Notes: a model not told the origin generated them from the letters alone. DNA of 64,000 nt from Eunapius fragilis (GCA_963681505.1 OY811978.1:6246586-6310585), one strand, 5' to 3'; positions 1-12,225 are shown, counted from the stretch's first letter. Numbers and translations: made by a program.

Positions 1-2084
1 TATCTATGTGTACCTAGGTTAACAGTGCTGGTTGTAAGAGCTAATGAAATATTTATAAACAACAATGTAAACAACAATGATATCACCAAGTAGCATTCAC
101 CACATGTACATCGACAGCATTCGTTTCTATCATATTCTGTACACCAGCGTCAATGCAACTACTAGGGTTGGCAAACCTTATCCAACCATTTCTAGTGAAC
201 AAGATGAAAACTTTGTTCACTTGTTCAAGGTAGGGAAAAAAATAACCCATTTTCGCCACTGACCTCTACTGTTGGTAGCTGCGATAGTTCCAGTGAGATG
301 CTTGGCCTTACTATTCTTCCCACAGCGTGCTGCTGCAGCGTGATAGCCGATGACTTTCTCCACACGAGCAGTAACAGCAGCACCGATTTTCAAGTGCTTA
401 GCCTTGTTCTGTGTGGACAATATTAGCACGAGGGGGGCAGAAGCGAAACCACAGCATTTTAAAGGTTTTGTCCGCATTTTTCACCGCTTTGGTCTGTAAA
501 ACAAGGATGTTTACCCTGGTTAACCATGGTTAACAAAATGTTAACTGGAGATAACATCGGTAAATCTATGGGTTTGCTTGAATCTTCTGTGCTTCTTCTC
601 TTAGTTGTTAGTGTATAATACACTGCATGGACATGCTGCATCTCTTCATTTTAAAGATTGCATCTTTTTGACTTTCACTAACCTGATTGTGTTTCAAAAT
701 TTCCCCTAGCCTTCTGCAGAAAACCGACTCTAGTAAATACTATTTCCATATTTTTGCTAAGAATCGCTACATGGCGACCATACCTGCCTTTTATTTTGAT
801 ACGCATCTGAACTATTCCTTAGTATCGTCCTTAAAAGTTTCATGGCTGGGTAAAAATTGAAATGTGTTTATATGAATACGAAATTATTATGCTCATGATG
901 GAAAGAATCCACTGAGTCAGAGTGAAAGGCGTTGGGGAAAGTACAAGGGGGATTGCATGTGAAAGCTTTGAGTGTAATGTGAATGTTTACACATAAAAAC
1001 CATCTGAGTCGGTATTGTTGCATCACGCGTGATATGCTATAAACTATAAGTATGCAGATGCATGTTGGCACTCTAATACAGGTACTTAGCTAGCACTATG
1101 TTTCCTGACCAGGGGGGGGAACGCATATATGTACTCTTCTTTTGACTTGTTGCTTTTAAAATTTCTATAATGCTCATCCCATGCACATAAATTATTACTG
1201 CTCACTTTTAGAAGGAATCATTTGACATTTGCAATACTCAGGTAGAAGGAAAATTGCATGTGTATGTTGATTCGCATTCATTAGACATTGTCACTGGCCT
1301 AATGATGACACAGGCACTCTATAGTGATTGTTACAAATGGGTGAAACCTAATTGGATTGTGGTTTATCGTTGACAAATAACTACGAAGATCTTACTATAA
1401 AATTGGCAGGTGCACTAAATACAGCTTGTACAGAAGGAGGTGGGATGGTGCCAAATATAATTCATGTAATACTACAAACAAACCTTTTATCCCTAGCAGT
1501 GTGGGAGTGGTACCCTCTCTCCACCCTTGCATAATTATCACTTTTCTCCTCCCCCTCTCGCTAAACAAATACTGAATCTGTTCATGTTGTATCTGTTATC
1601 ATGCATGCGTACACATGTGAGTGTGCAGATATACATCTATGTGAATCTGCGTATGCTAGCACCTAAATATACAGTATTTTGAACCACAGAATATGCAATC
1701 ATGTAGTATAAACAACAATTGCAGCCTATACCACGCCTATCATATCACTGACACCAACATTATGCATGGGTTTTCAGGCAATTTGCAATCTTGGAGCATC
1801 TACTATAATAAAGAAGGTCAAATCCTAACAACTTTATGGCCTTTTGGGGACGATGGGTTGAATAGCACTAATGCAGGATGTGGGGAGGAGGATGTTCATT
1901 AAAACAATAAAGATGGGGGGCACCGAGGATGATGGGATGTGCCCTTTTAGAGTGCTGTAAGCTCCCCAAAAGCTTTACAAACTTGCGTGTACATGCATTG
2001 TTAATTTCCAGCTAGAACATAATGAATTTCATTTGTTCTATAAATCGCTTGATTGGACATGCTTGTACATTGCTGATACAAGTT
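1..2084. other. Intergenic stretch, no recognised gene
   Basis: AT-rich sequence without a convincing gene. The only coding-like piece is the minus-strand fragment at 217-477, listed separately. Other open frames are short, lack family resemblance and have no splice context that I could support. Confidence 0.5.
217..477 (-). other. Unrecognised coding-like fragment, 86 codons
   Basis: An open frame with Lys/Ala/Arg-rich composition and two related-looking segments, KAKHLKIGAAV and KAKHLTGTIAA, each followed by a basic stretch. I do not recognise the family. It could be one exon or a scrap of a transposon protein; no flanking exon was identified. It is listed only because the composition differs from the noise frames around it. 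Confidence 0.2.
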
Positions 2085-2088
2085 CATG

Positions 2089-4098
2089 GGGTCATTCCAT
2101 GTCCTGACACAAATGAATCGGCATGTACCCCTCAGATTTGTGTGCAATTTATCATATTTGCTTGACCTAATATGGATGTTACTTTAACGCATTAAATTTT
2201 AAAATCTCACAAGTGGTTTACGAATTAACACCATCATGAATAATTAATTGTTTTCCACTTTGAAGACTCATAACTCCCTATTCACAGAACGTGTATGGCT
2301 ATTGTTGGCATCAAATTGAAGCTCTCTTAGTGTACAATCCAACTATAATATGTTTTTGTGGGAGAGGAGAAAGGGTTAAAGAATAAACGTTTATACAGCA
2401 CGGTTTTCAATATTTAGGTCACTTGCAGGGTGATACTTAAGAATTTGGTTTTTGTATATGAAAACTGTTCATTGTCCGTACATTAAAAAAAATAATAAAA
2501 AGTTTGAGTATCAGCTAGTTCTGGGAACTGCAGAGGGTTAAAGGGCAAGACGCCATTTTTAATTTCTTCATAGTTGATTTTATCACTAATGAGAAGCAAG
2601 TGTTTGTTTAGATACGTCTCAAGGGTATTACATAATACTGTCGTCATCTATCACAACAGTAAGAAAGGGTGTTGGTAATTTTGAGATTTTTAGTACATCG
2701 AATTGCGCATTTATTGGAAACCGTTAAGCCTTCTAATGGATCGTTGCTTAGGTAAGCGACAAGCGTGCTCGTTATTACTGTCATAAGTGGTTACAGCTCA
2801 ACATTTCTTTTGATCGGAAGTAAAAAGGAACAACGAGGTTTAACTGAATCGGCGGTGGGACCCATTCATACGCCGGATGACGGCGTACCGGGGATCCCAC
2901 CCGCGGCACCACTACCCCCGGTGCCACTAATTGAACTCCCGCGGCTCCACTACCCCCGGTGCCATTAGTTGAACAACCCGCGGTACCATTACCACTTGCC
3001 GAGCCTCCTGAGCAACTACCAGAGGTCCCAGCTGCCGTAGCTGATGTACCAGTAGCATCCCCTGCCGCCCTTCCACATACAGCGCGTCGAGGGACATATC
3101 GACGCGCTGTATGTGGAAGGGCGGCAGGGGATGCTACTGGTACATCAGCTACGGCAGCTGGGACCTCTGGTAGTTGCTCAGGAGGCTCGGCAAGTGGTAG
3201 TGGTACCGCGGGTTGTTCAACTAATGGCACCGGGGGTAGTGGAGCCGCGGGAGTTCAATTAGTGGCACCGGGGGTAGTGGTGCCGCGGGTGGGATCCCCG
3301 GTACGCCGTCATCCGACGTATGAATGGGTCCCACCGCCGATTCAGTTAAACCTCGTTGTTCCTTTTTACTTCCGATCAAAAGAAATGTTGAGCTGTAACC
3401 ACTTATGACAGTAATAACGAGCACGCTTGTCGCTTACCTAAGCAACGATCCATTAGAAGGCTTAACGGTTTCCAATAAATGCGCAATTCGATGTACTAAA
3501 AATCTCAAAATTACCAACACCCTTTCTTACTGTTGTGATAGATGACGACAGTATTATGTAATACCCTTGAGACGTATCTAAACAAACACTTGCTTCTCAT
3601 TAGTGATAAAATCAACTATGAAGAAATTAAAAATGGCGTCTTGCCCTTTAACCCTCTGCAGTTCCCAGAACTAGCTGATACTCAAACTTTTTATTTTTTT
3701 TTAAATGTAAGGACAATGAACAGTTTTCATATACAAAAACAAAATTCTTAAGTATCACCCTGCAAGTGACCTAAATATTGAAAACCGTGCTGTATAAACG
3801 TTTATTCTTTAACCCTTTCTCCTCTCCCACAAAAACATATTATAGTTGGATTGTACACTTAGAGAGCTTCAATTTGATGCCAACAATAGCCATACAGTTC
3901 TGTGAGTAGGGAGTTATGAGACTTCAAAGTGGAAAACAATTAATTATTCATGATGGTGTTAATTCGTAAACCACTCGTGAGATTTTAAAAATTAATGCGT
4001 TAAAGTAACATCCATATTAGGTCAAGCAAATATGATAAATTGCACACAAATCTGAGGGGTACATGCCGATTCATTTGTGTCAGGACATGGAATGACCC
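2089..4098. mobile_element. 2.0 kb near-perfect palindromic DNA element, 4-bp TSD
   Basis: Two arms of about 1.0 kb mirror each other around a centre near 3094, where an inverted GCGTCGA/TCGACGC pair flanks an 8-base loop. The termini read GGGTCATTCCATG and its complement, and are bounded by CATG at 2085-2088 and 4099-4102, a likely 4-bp target-site duplication. The inner part of each arm is GC-rich with short repeated units (ccgcggcacc/acccccggtg). No transposase is visible, so this is a non-autonomous foldback-type element. The 4-bp duplication fits groups such as Sola or Chapaev, but the superfamily is not assigned. A second member lies at 31511-33275. Confidence 0.85.
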
Positions 4099-6219
4099 CA
4101 TGGCTCTACTATTTCTGTCCATTAATATGTGCATGTCATGACTTCATTGAACCCATTGACAAGGGGATATGCATGTTTTATTAAGACATGCGAGCTCTAG
4201 TGGTCAATTTACTTTCTATTAAATTGAGTGCTGAATAAATGGACAACTTCAGGATCTGATTATTTTGTATTCCAAATGTGACAGCACTAAATTTTAGTAG
4301 TGCTCGTTTGATGATCTCTAGCTTTTATTGTGGCACATTGCCTTGCCCTTATTTCTACACTGATAATATCATGCTTCTATCTACAGGTGCAACAGACTAT
4401 CATGGCAGGTTGTAGTCTGGGCTTGTCACCTCATTGCAAGCTACAGCTTGAAAAGTTTGGCAAGGTTATATATATGGCACATTGTGCATTCAGAAATTGT
4501 TTCCTTGTAATGATTACACGTACATGTAAAATGCCCTCATTTTAATGTTCACTCAATTTCAAATATATTCTTTCTGATTTGAGCAAATGGTATGTTGAAC
4601 AACCCGCGGTACCATTACCACTTGCCGAGCCTCCTGAGCAACTACCAGAGGTCCCAGCTGCCGTAGCTGATGTACCAGTAGCATCCCCTGCCGCCCTTCC
4701 ACATACAGCGCGTCGAGGGACATATCGACGCGCTGTATGTGGAAGGGCGGCAGGGGATGCTACTGGTACATCAGCTACGGCAGCTGGGACCTCTGGTAGT
4801 TGCTCAGGAGGCTCGGCAAGTGGTAGTGGTACCGCGGGTTGTTCAACTAATGGCACCGGGGGTAGTGGAGCCGCGGGAGTTCAATTAGTGGCACCGGGGG
4901 TAGTGGTGCCGCGGGTGGGATCCCCGGTACGCCGTCATCCGACGTATGAATGGGTCCCACCGCCGATTCAGTTAAACCTCGTTGTTCCTTTTTACTTCCG
5001 ATCAAAAGAAATGTTGAGCTGTAACCACTTATGACAGTAATAACGAGCACGCTTGTCGCTTACCTAAGCAACGATCCATTAGAAGGCTTAACGGTTTCCA
5101 ATAAATGCGCAATTCGATGTACTAAAAATCTCAAAATTACCAACACCCTTTCTTACTGTTGTGATAGATGACGACAGTATTATGTAATACCCTTGAGACG
5201 TATCTAAACAAACACTTGCTTCTCATTAGTGATAAAATCAACTATGAAGAAATTAAAAATGGCGTCTTGCCCTTTAACCCTCTGCAGTTCCCAGAACTAG
5301 CTGATACTCAAACTTTTTATTTTTTTTTAAATGTAAGGACAATGAACAGTTTTCATATACAAAAACAAAATTCTTAAGTATCACCCTGCAAGTGACCTAA
5401 ATATTGAAAACCGTGCTGTATAAACGTTTATTCTTTAACCCTTTCTCCTCTCCCACAAAAACATATTATAGTTGGATTGTACACTTAGAGAGCTTCAATT
5501 TGATGCCAACAATAGCCATACAGTTCTGTGAGTAGGGAGTTATGAGACTTCAAAGTGGAAAACAATTAATTATTCATGATGGTGTTAATTCGTAAACCAC
5601 TCGTGAGATTTTAAAAATTAATGCGTTAAAGTAACATCCATATTAGGTCAAGCAAATATGATAAATTGCACACAAATCTGAGGGGTACATGCCGATTCAT
5701 TTGTGTCAGGACATGGAATGACCCCATGGCTCTACTATTTCTGTCCATTAATATGTGCATGTCATGACTTCATTGAACCCATTGACAAGGGGATATGCAT
5801 GTTTTATTAAGACATGCGAGCTCTAGTGGTCAATTTACTTTCTATTAAATTGAGTGCTGAATAAATGGACAACTTCAGGATCTGATTATTTTGTATTCCA
5901 AATGTGACAGCACTAAATTTTAGTAGTGCTCGTTTGATGATCTCTAGCTTTTATTGTGGCACATTGCCTTGCCCTTATTTCTACACTGATAATATCATGC
6001 TTCTATCTACAGGTGCAACAGACTATCATGGCAGGTTGTAGTCTGGGCTTGTCACCTCATTGCAAGCTACAGCTTGAAAAGTTTGGCAAGGTTATATATA
6101 TGGCACATTGTGCATTCAGAAATTGTTTCCTTGTAATGATTACACGTACATGTAAAATGCCCTCATTTTAATGTTCACTCAATTTCAAATATATTCTTTC
6201 TGATTTGAGCAAATGGTAT
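2968..6219. repeat. Exact-looking tandem duplication, period 1,626 bp
   Basis: Sequence from about 2968 to 4593 is repeated directly at about 4594-6219 with no difference that I could see by eye. The unit holds the centre and right arm of the palindromic element plus about 495 bp of its right flank, including the CATG target-site copy (again at 5725-5728). The junction reads ggtatg/ttgaac. The lack of divergence implies either a very recent duplication or an assembly artefact at a palindrome. Confidence 0.85.
4594..5724. mobile_element. Second, partial copy of the palindromic element (centre + right arm)
   Basis: Part of the 1,626-bp tandem duplication. It contains about 126 bp left of the palindrome centre, the centre, and the whole right arm ending in AATGACCC followed by CATG. 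It arose by duplication of the neighbour rather than by an independent insertion, because it shares that neighbour's flank. Confidence 0.85.
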
Positions 6220-6639
6220 GTATGGTTTTCATACATTCCATAAATAGGCAATAGATTTATATATATAGACCCTTGCTACACCCACATTTAGGATTTAGGT
6301 TGTTAGCAGATGTGCTTATCAGATAGTTCATAGGGCAAAAGGAATCTTGTTATGTTGGTATCAAAATCGTAGATTTTAGCTACAACATGCAAAAAGATAT
6401 CTCAAATCTAAAGCGTTGCATTCTTTTGCAAAGCCCTTTTTATCGAGACCATATACAGGAAAGCAAAATCAATCCACAGCATAACAGAGTATGTATATTT
6501 GAGATTAGTGAACAGAAATAAAATGTACACTTTAGTACAAAGTGTCTTTGTTTCAAGAGCAGGTTTTTTGCTGTAGTATTGTATCAATTCATTGCAGACT
6601 TAGATTTTGTACCACGGTCTATATTCCGAGACAATACAC
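6220..6639. other. Intergenic sequence between repeats
   Basis: No gene seen. About 85 bp here (6347-6434) is repeated in direct orientation at 11270-11354, immediately outside the right end of the large inverted-repeat structure. Confidence 0.5.
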
Positions 6640-7309
6640 CAAGGGTTCAGGCTATTTATCTTTAATAAGCACGCATAATTAACCGCATTGAAGGGTAGCA
6701 ATATTAAGATATCAACTTTGAAACAAATTTTTTTTTCACACCACTCCAACTAGTGAACTATTATATCACTTTGCGAATGCATGCACAATGATTATTACAG
6801 TTCCATATCGGTTCATGATATCATCAAGATAACCGGGCCACGTATCCCCACCCTCGAGTAGTATGCAAACGAAAACTGCCCCAGCCCCACTCCTGACTTC
6901 TGTACAAAGGTGTCGCGTGATGGAGCCATCTTGTAAGCACTAAGTATCTCAATTGCTGCAGTTACTGTTGCTATCATCTTAGTGCGTACAGCTTGTTGAA
7001 TTCATCAGTGGTGTGCATCAATTGCAGCATGGATGAGACGCGACTAAATTTTCAAACTACCTGACCGATTTCTCAGATACTATCATATGTGATGGTATAG
7101 CTGGTAAAAACAGTCACCATGTTTGTTACCCAACACTATGATAACTATTGTGGTACCTGCTTTGTCACAGTTTGTAGCTTGTCTTGATACCCTGACTGCC
7201 TTTTACAGTGTATGTATCTTTCTTAGCACCCAACCTTGTTGCAATATGTAGATTGTGTGGCTTAAATTTTGCTTATCTTGGTACCCTGCCTTGTTACAGT
7301 ATTTAGCTA

Positions 7310-7535
7310 CAGTAGCGGTTCGCACATCAGCACTTTCATACTTTCGCATATCAGGCAAAATAATTACATTCATCGAACCTTTGCAAGCGCTATGCTATCT
7401 AGTAATTTCACCATTTACACAAAGTGAAATCATTCTATGATTTTGCTAAGAAAGCGAACAGCTTCTACAACCTTTTTAGTGAATGTAATTATTTTGTGCT
7501 GATATACAAATGTGCTGATGTGCGAGCCTCTACTG
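7310..7535. mobile_element. 226-bp MITE with TA target duplication
   Basis: Terminal inverted repeats start CAGTAG(C/A)GG(T/C)TCGCACATCAGCAC and are followed by further inverted similarity (aataattacattc / gaatgtaattatt). TA flanks both ends (7308-7309 and 7536-7537), as expected for Tc1/mariner-type non-autonomous elements. It interrupts the ~50-bp tandem repeats of the left arm of the large inverted-repeat structure, so it is younger than that structure. Confidence 0.8.
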
Positions 7536-7639
7536 TACCGAACCATCTTACAGTATGTACATGTAGCTTGTCTTGGTATCCTGCCTGATCTATCAATAGC
7601 CCCTCACACCTTAGAACCATGGCTAGGTCATCCTTGCAT

Positions 7640-8800
7640 ACACATTCATTGAGTAAGTGAGATACTGTAATCCTGCCAGGGAAGCATAGCTGGTGAGGTT
7701 ATTAGCCCCTCCCACCTTAGGATCATGGCTATGTCATCATTGCATGCACATTCATTGAGTAAGCGAGATACTGTCATGTGAATACCATTAGCACTCAATC
7801 TAGAACAGACTTTACAGAGGCCCAGCCCTTTCAATATCAGTAGTAATGATTTCACTGCCAGAGACATACATACACACATGCACATATACTCAATCTCTAT
7901 CTAAAGCACATCTGGACCTTGTGTTGCCTACGTATAAGGTGACAATCTGTACCCTAGGGTACATAGGACACAGCAACAAGTGGAAAAACACTCACCCCTC
8001 ATCAGAACAATGGTGTCATTAAACAGGTACATTTTCCTTCTTCGTGGCCTGGGCAGTCCTCCTGTGTGGTTTGGATGGTTGATGAACAGGTGTAGAGCCT
8101 GAGCCTTCCCATGTACCCAAGCTTCTGGCAATACACTGAGGTGAGCTGAGTGATGGTAATCACTCAGCCTTTTGTTCTGATGAGGGGTGAGTGTGTCTCC
8201 ACCTGTAGCTGTGCCCTATGGACCCTAGGGTACAGAGGCACCAGCTGGCCTCAGCTTGTCACCTTACATGTAGGCAATGGTACCATTGACGTGGGCTATC
8301 CATGACTAGGTCAGACAGCCTCTGGTTGAGGTCCAGAATGCATACCCTCACCAGTACTATGCTTCCCTGATAGAATTACAGTATCTAACTTACAAAATGT
8401 ATGTATGTGCAATGATGACATTGCCATACATGTACATACATGGAGGGCACCATTGACATGGGCTATCCTTGGTGAGGTCCAGAATGCCAGTACTATTCTT
8501 CCCTGATGGGATTACAGTATTTCACGTACTCAATGCATGTGTGTGTCTTGAATGGGGCTTATGCTTTAACTTTTACAGTACTATATTTAGTGCCTTGCAT
8601 GTCTGGCAGTGAAATCATTACTACCCTATCACTACGGATATTGAAAGGGCTGGCTCTGTAAAGATAGATTGAGTGCTAATGGTACTCACATCCATCTGTA
8701 TAGCGTCATGTACCATACATGTAAGCTTCTAACAATGAAGGTCTGGTGAGGTCCAGAATGCACAGCCTCACCAGGACTTAGTTTCCCTAATGGGTATAAG
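7640..8800. repeat. Nested inverted and direct repeats inside the foldback structure
   Basis: The segment around 7660-7870 (cattgagtaag..gagatactg, agcactcaatctaga, tcactgccaga) recurs inverted at about 8590-8690, and motifs such as gtgaggtccagaatgc and the ctcaccccTCATCAGAACA/TGTTCTGATGAGG pair recur several times. No coding frame with family resemblance is present. Confidence 0.5.
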
Positions 8801-8814
8801 TAGGGTAAGTGTGT

Positions 8815-9190
8815 GCTTCACATCTTCTGATCCTGATGCAATTTTTTCATCTAAGGATGAATGTTACTTGAACCAGTTATTACGTTAATAACCTAATATA
8901 CTGCACTGAATAATTAATTTTTCCAGAAAATTTGCAAATTTGCAGGCTCATACCCTTTCCATTTTTTGCCTGGTAGTGACTTCTTTAACATCAAATTGAA
9001 CGTAGAATTTGGTGATGAAAGAGTTAAATAAAATTTATCATCGTAGCGCAAATTTCTAAATCGAGATGGTTTCCGGATCGAAACACTGAAATTTTTTTCC
9101 CAGATTGAAGGGACCATTATAGTCCACGACACCATCGAGGAAGTAAAAATTATGCACTCTTTTTTTTTAAATAAAAGGTGTCTTTGGGGT
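8815..9190. repeat. Diverged relative of the palindromic-element arm
   Basis: Order-conserved landmarks of the 2089-4098 arm can be followed: aggatgaatgttact, aataattaatt, ctcatacc, acatcaaattgaa, gatgaaagagttaa. Divergence is much higher than between the two young copies, so this is an older family member. The phrase cacgacaccatcgaggaagtaaa (about 9120-9142) recurs inverted at about 10247-10270. Confidence 0.45.
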
Positions 9191-9392
9191 CTAAACAATA
9201 GATTAGGCATATTATTTTCCGCAGACCATCTCGTATTATAAAAAATTCAGTGAGTTGAATACTAATGACGAGACTATTATTCACGATAATTAACAAGTAG
9301 CGCGGCGGTCACTAATGAAATTCACATGAAAACACTTCGAAACGTTTACATAACTCAAAATGTATTACATTTCGTCCGTATCTGTAATTACC

Positions 9393-9590
9393 TTTGCCAC
9401 ACTTTCGTCCTGGACGCATCTTTTTCCTTTTCAGGTCTACAACTTGCAGAGAGCGGTATGCAACAAGAATATCAGTCTTTTGCTCTTCAGTTAATGCTCG
9501 GGGTCTTTTTTTCTTCAATTCCTCTATTTCAGCCAACAACACACTCTCATCTTCTTTATTATTGCTGCTAGTCCCCTCGAGAACTGCCGA
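9393..9590 (-). other. Possible 5' exon of an unrecognised gene or transposon protein
   Basis: On the minus strand an open frame starting MSAVLEGTSS continues through an acidic stretch and a basic stretch (LKKKRPRALTEEQKTDI, LKRKKMRPGRKCGKG) and meets a plausible splice donor, GGCAAAG/GTAATTACAG, near 9393. Composition is coding-like, but I recognise no family and found no partner exon. It lies between inverted repeat copies, so it may be the first exon of a transposon gene. Confidence 0.3.
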
Positions 9591-9654
9591 CATCCTAGAA
9601 CACACACAAAGTTGCCAAATCCGCCAAAAAAAACTGATCCAGAATGCATACAAC

Positions 9655-9850
9655 TCAGAAACATATAGGCCTACGAAAGGCCTATACAAAGGGCCTCTGG
9701 GCGCAAGAACAAACGGCGGATGGTATCACAAAAGCGCAATACAAAAGGGCCTCTGGGCGCAAGAACGAAGACAAAGGGCATCACAAAAGCGCAATAGTCA
9801 TACAAATAGGCCTCTGGGAGCAAGAACAAAGAAAGGTAACAAGGAGCGGC
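9655..9850. repeat. Three-copy minisatellite, ~60-bp unit
   Basis: The phrase gggcctctgggcgcaagaac occurs three times (the third copy carries two base changes: aggcctctgggagcaagaac), separated by related spacers containing atcacaaaagcgcaata. The frames through it stay open on the plus strand only because the unit lacks stops; no protein is claimed. Confidence 0.7.
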
Positions 9851-10334
9851 CCTTATCTAACATTAAGGCTCGAACTATGGTTGACAGTTATTTTAGTGAG
9901 AAGTGTTTGTTTACACAGTCTAATAGTGGAGCCAGTAATGAGGCTAAAAAGTAAAGAATGTATTCTTGAAAATTAAACAGACAGTGTAAAAGCAGAAGAC
10001 GAGATATTGTATGTTTAGAGGTATCAATACACGCAGAATCAAAATTTGATTCTTTATTTTGGATGCGGTACATAATCATGGTCAAATTCAATAAATATTT
10101 TTAAAGTACCCCCTGTTAACTTGAAATTTTTGACTAGATATTAACCTGCACAAGGTTCATTTGTATAGCCAACATAGCTGGTAGATTTCTACACATTGTG
10201 GTATTGTGAGCATGAATTTAATTTTATTCGTTAAGAAGCCATTAACGTTTACTTCCTCGATGGTGTCGTGGACTTTAATATTGTTGTTTTTATGAAATAA
10301 AAATTCCGTTTCTAGGGACCACATTAGTCTCTCA

Positions 10335-10419
10335 AGCCAGACGTACTTTGACGTACTGTACTATGATGTGAACTGGGGACTAGCACTAGTCCCCAATCCA
10401 CGTCATAGTACGTCTGGCT
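10335..10419. repeat. 85-bp hairpin element
   Basis: AGCCAGACGTAC at the left pairs with GTACGTCTGGCT at the right, and the arms meet at actggggactAGcactAGtccccaat. Size and symmetry fit a tiny MITE or its derivative. No target duplication was established. Confidence 0.55.
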
Positions 10420-11270
10420 TACGAGGACTAGGACCACATCGAGTTTACGAGTGTCCACCATCTTAAATGTAAGTAATGATTCTTTAGTTACCAATGTATA
10501 TGCTTTATTTTCTCTATGATCAAGCTGCTCTATGACCGAGCCGGTACTGTAAAGGTATTTTAAGTTGGTTGAGTAGCTAGATACTGTAACAAGCAAAATT
10601 TAAGCCACAAAATAAACATATTGCAACAAGGTCGGGTGCTAAGACAAGCTACATGCTACTGTAACAGGCAGTCAGGGTATCAAGACAAGCTACAAACTGT
10701 GACAAAGCAGGGTACCAAGACAAGCTAACATGGTGACTGTTTTTACCAGCTACACTACCTCACGTATGATAGTATCTGAGGGGAGTAGTTTTTATATTTA
10801 AAGATTCCTGTCTCATCCATGCTGTAATTGATGCACACCATTGATGAATTCAACAAGCTGTACATACTAAGGCGATCGTAACAGTAAACTGCAGCAATTG
10901 AGATACTTAGCACTTACAAGATGGCTCCATCACGCAACATCTTTGTACAAAAGTCAGGAGTGGGGCAATATGAAAGTGGGGCAGTTTTGTTGCATACTAC
11001 TCGAGGGTGGGAATACGTGGCCCGGTTATCTCGATGATGTCATGAACTGATATGCGACTGAAATAATCATTGCGCATGTGTTTGGGAAGTGATATATATG
11101 TTGAATCGTAGTAGTGTAAAAAAATTGCCATTATTTTTATATATTTTGGTTTAGAGTTGATATCTTAACCTTGCTACCCTTCAACGCAGTCAATTACGCG
11201 TTCTAATTAAAGCTAATTAATCTTATTCAATAAAAACTAATTTAATAAAAAGTATTTGCCTGAACCCTTG

Positions 11271-12159
11271 ATGCTTGTATCAAAATCCTAGATATTTAGC
11301 TACATTGTGTAAAAGATATTCCCATTCAAAAGTGCGTTCTTTCGCAAAGCCAAGTATTAGTAATGCAGAATTAGAATATCCAACATCATCTAATTACAAA
11401 TGCATAGGATGGACAAGACCATTAGCGTAGTGGAATAATAATTGATCAAGTTGACATAAGCTGATGAAGGAATAAGTACATCAGTGATTATAGGCATGAA
11501 AAAAGTCATCAAAAATTTTGGTGAATGCTTTACTTGAACTGGTTACTAAGGATATTTTTTATAAGAAGATGTATGCAGGTTAAATTCATCTCTGCAAATA
11601 CAAGTGAACAAGATACTTTGGTAGTGTTACCAATGCATTGATAAGGAATTCGTAAGAATGATATTGTTATCGTACCCAATTAACCTCAAGGATGCACAAT
11701 TGGGGTTGTGCATGTCTTAAACCATGTATATTGTTACATTTTGTGCCTCTAACACTATTAACATAATCATGTTTATTTAACTGAGCAGTGCAATGCAATC
11801 TAATCGGAGAAGTACATCTTTATTCCATCCTAGGGCCTGCATAATTTTGTCTAGCTTGTGATCTTATGTCATGATGCTTTGTAATGGTGTTACAAACTGA
11901 ATAAAACAGTTTTTCATGCCAATTACAAGCAGCATGGTTTCAGTGGGTTTTTAGGTCGGGTTTTTAACAATGCAATCACGAAGAAAATCTTAGTGTAGTA
12001 GGTCATATACATGTTAATATAATAACATCGTATAAACACATTAGTTGCCAGGTGCAATATATATTTGCATGTAATTGAATGGGAGTATGCTTAAATTTAC
12101 ATCTAAGTCTTATAATTGATACAACAAGGAGTATCCATTGCTCTTTTTTTGCACAATAG
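11271..12159. other. Upstream region of the ankyrin-SecA gene
   Basis: No independent gene seen. Because a splice acceptor lies at 12158-12159, one or more 5' exons and the promoter of the downstream gene may sit here or further upstream (possibly beyond the repeat block), but no exon could be pinned down from sequence alone. Confidence 0.4.
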
Positions 12160-12225
12160 GATGTTTTTGTTAAACTCAATGAAAGTGTCAAAAGGAAACA
12201 ACAAAACGATTCAAATGTTAGGGAA
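12160..12225 (+). CDS. Probable in-frame 5' extension of the ankyrin-SecA gene
   Basis: A pyrimidine-rich tract (ctcttttttt) followed by gcacaatag at 12151-12159 looks like a splice acceptor. Immediately after it the frame of the long ORF is open for 22 codons (starting DVFVKLNESVKRKQ) up to the ATG at 12226. The likely mature mRNA therefore enters here from an upstream exon, and the ATG at 12226 may be internal. RNA evidence would decide this; if the first exon is non-coding, the start at 12226 stands. Confidence 0.5.

Larger units (their letters stand above)
6640..11270. mobile_element. 4.6 kb inverted-repeat (foldback-like) structure
   Basis: The ends are inverted copies beginning CAAGGGTTCAGGC (6640) and ending GCCTGAACCCTTG (11258-11270). 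Diverged inverted similarity continues for roughly 700 bp inward on each side (about 6640-7300 against 10590-11270). The inner parts of the arms carry tandem units of about 50 bp built on ctgtnacaggcagggtatcaagacaagctaca. No clear target-site duplication was found, and no transposase is identified. The interior holds further inverted repeats and nested small elements, so this may be a compound of several insertions rather than one element. Confidence 0.55.

Noticed and set aside
2781-3408. Two 149-codon Pro/Ala-rich frames on opposite strands (MPLVEQPAVPLPLAEPP...)
   Set aside because: They are the same sequence read on both strands of a palindrome; the repeated GC-rich unit lacks stops. Not protein-coding.
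9394-9976. 186- and 110-codon plus-strand frames
   Set aside because: They run through a three-copy minisatellite and share no family resemblance.
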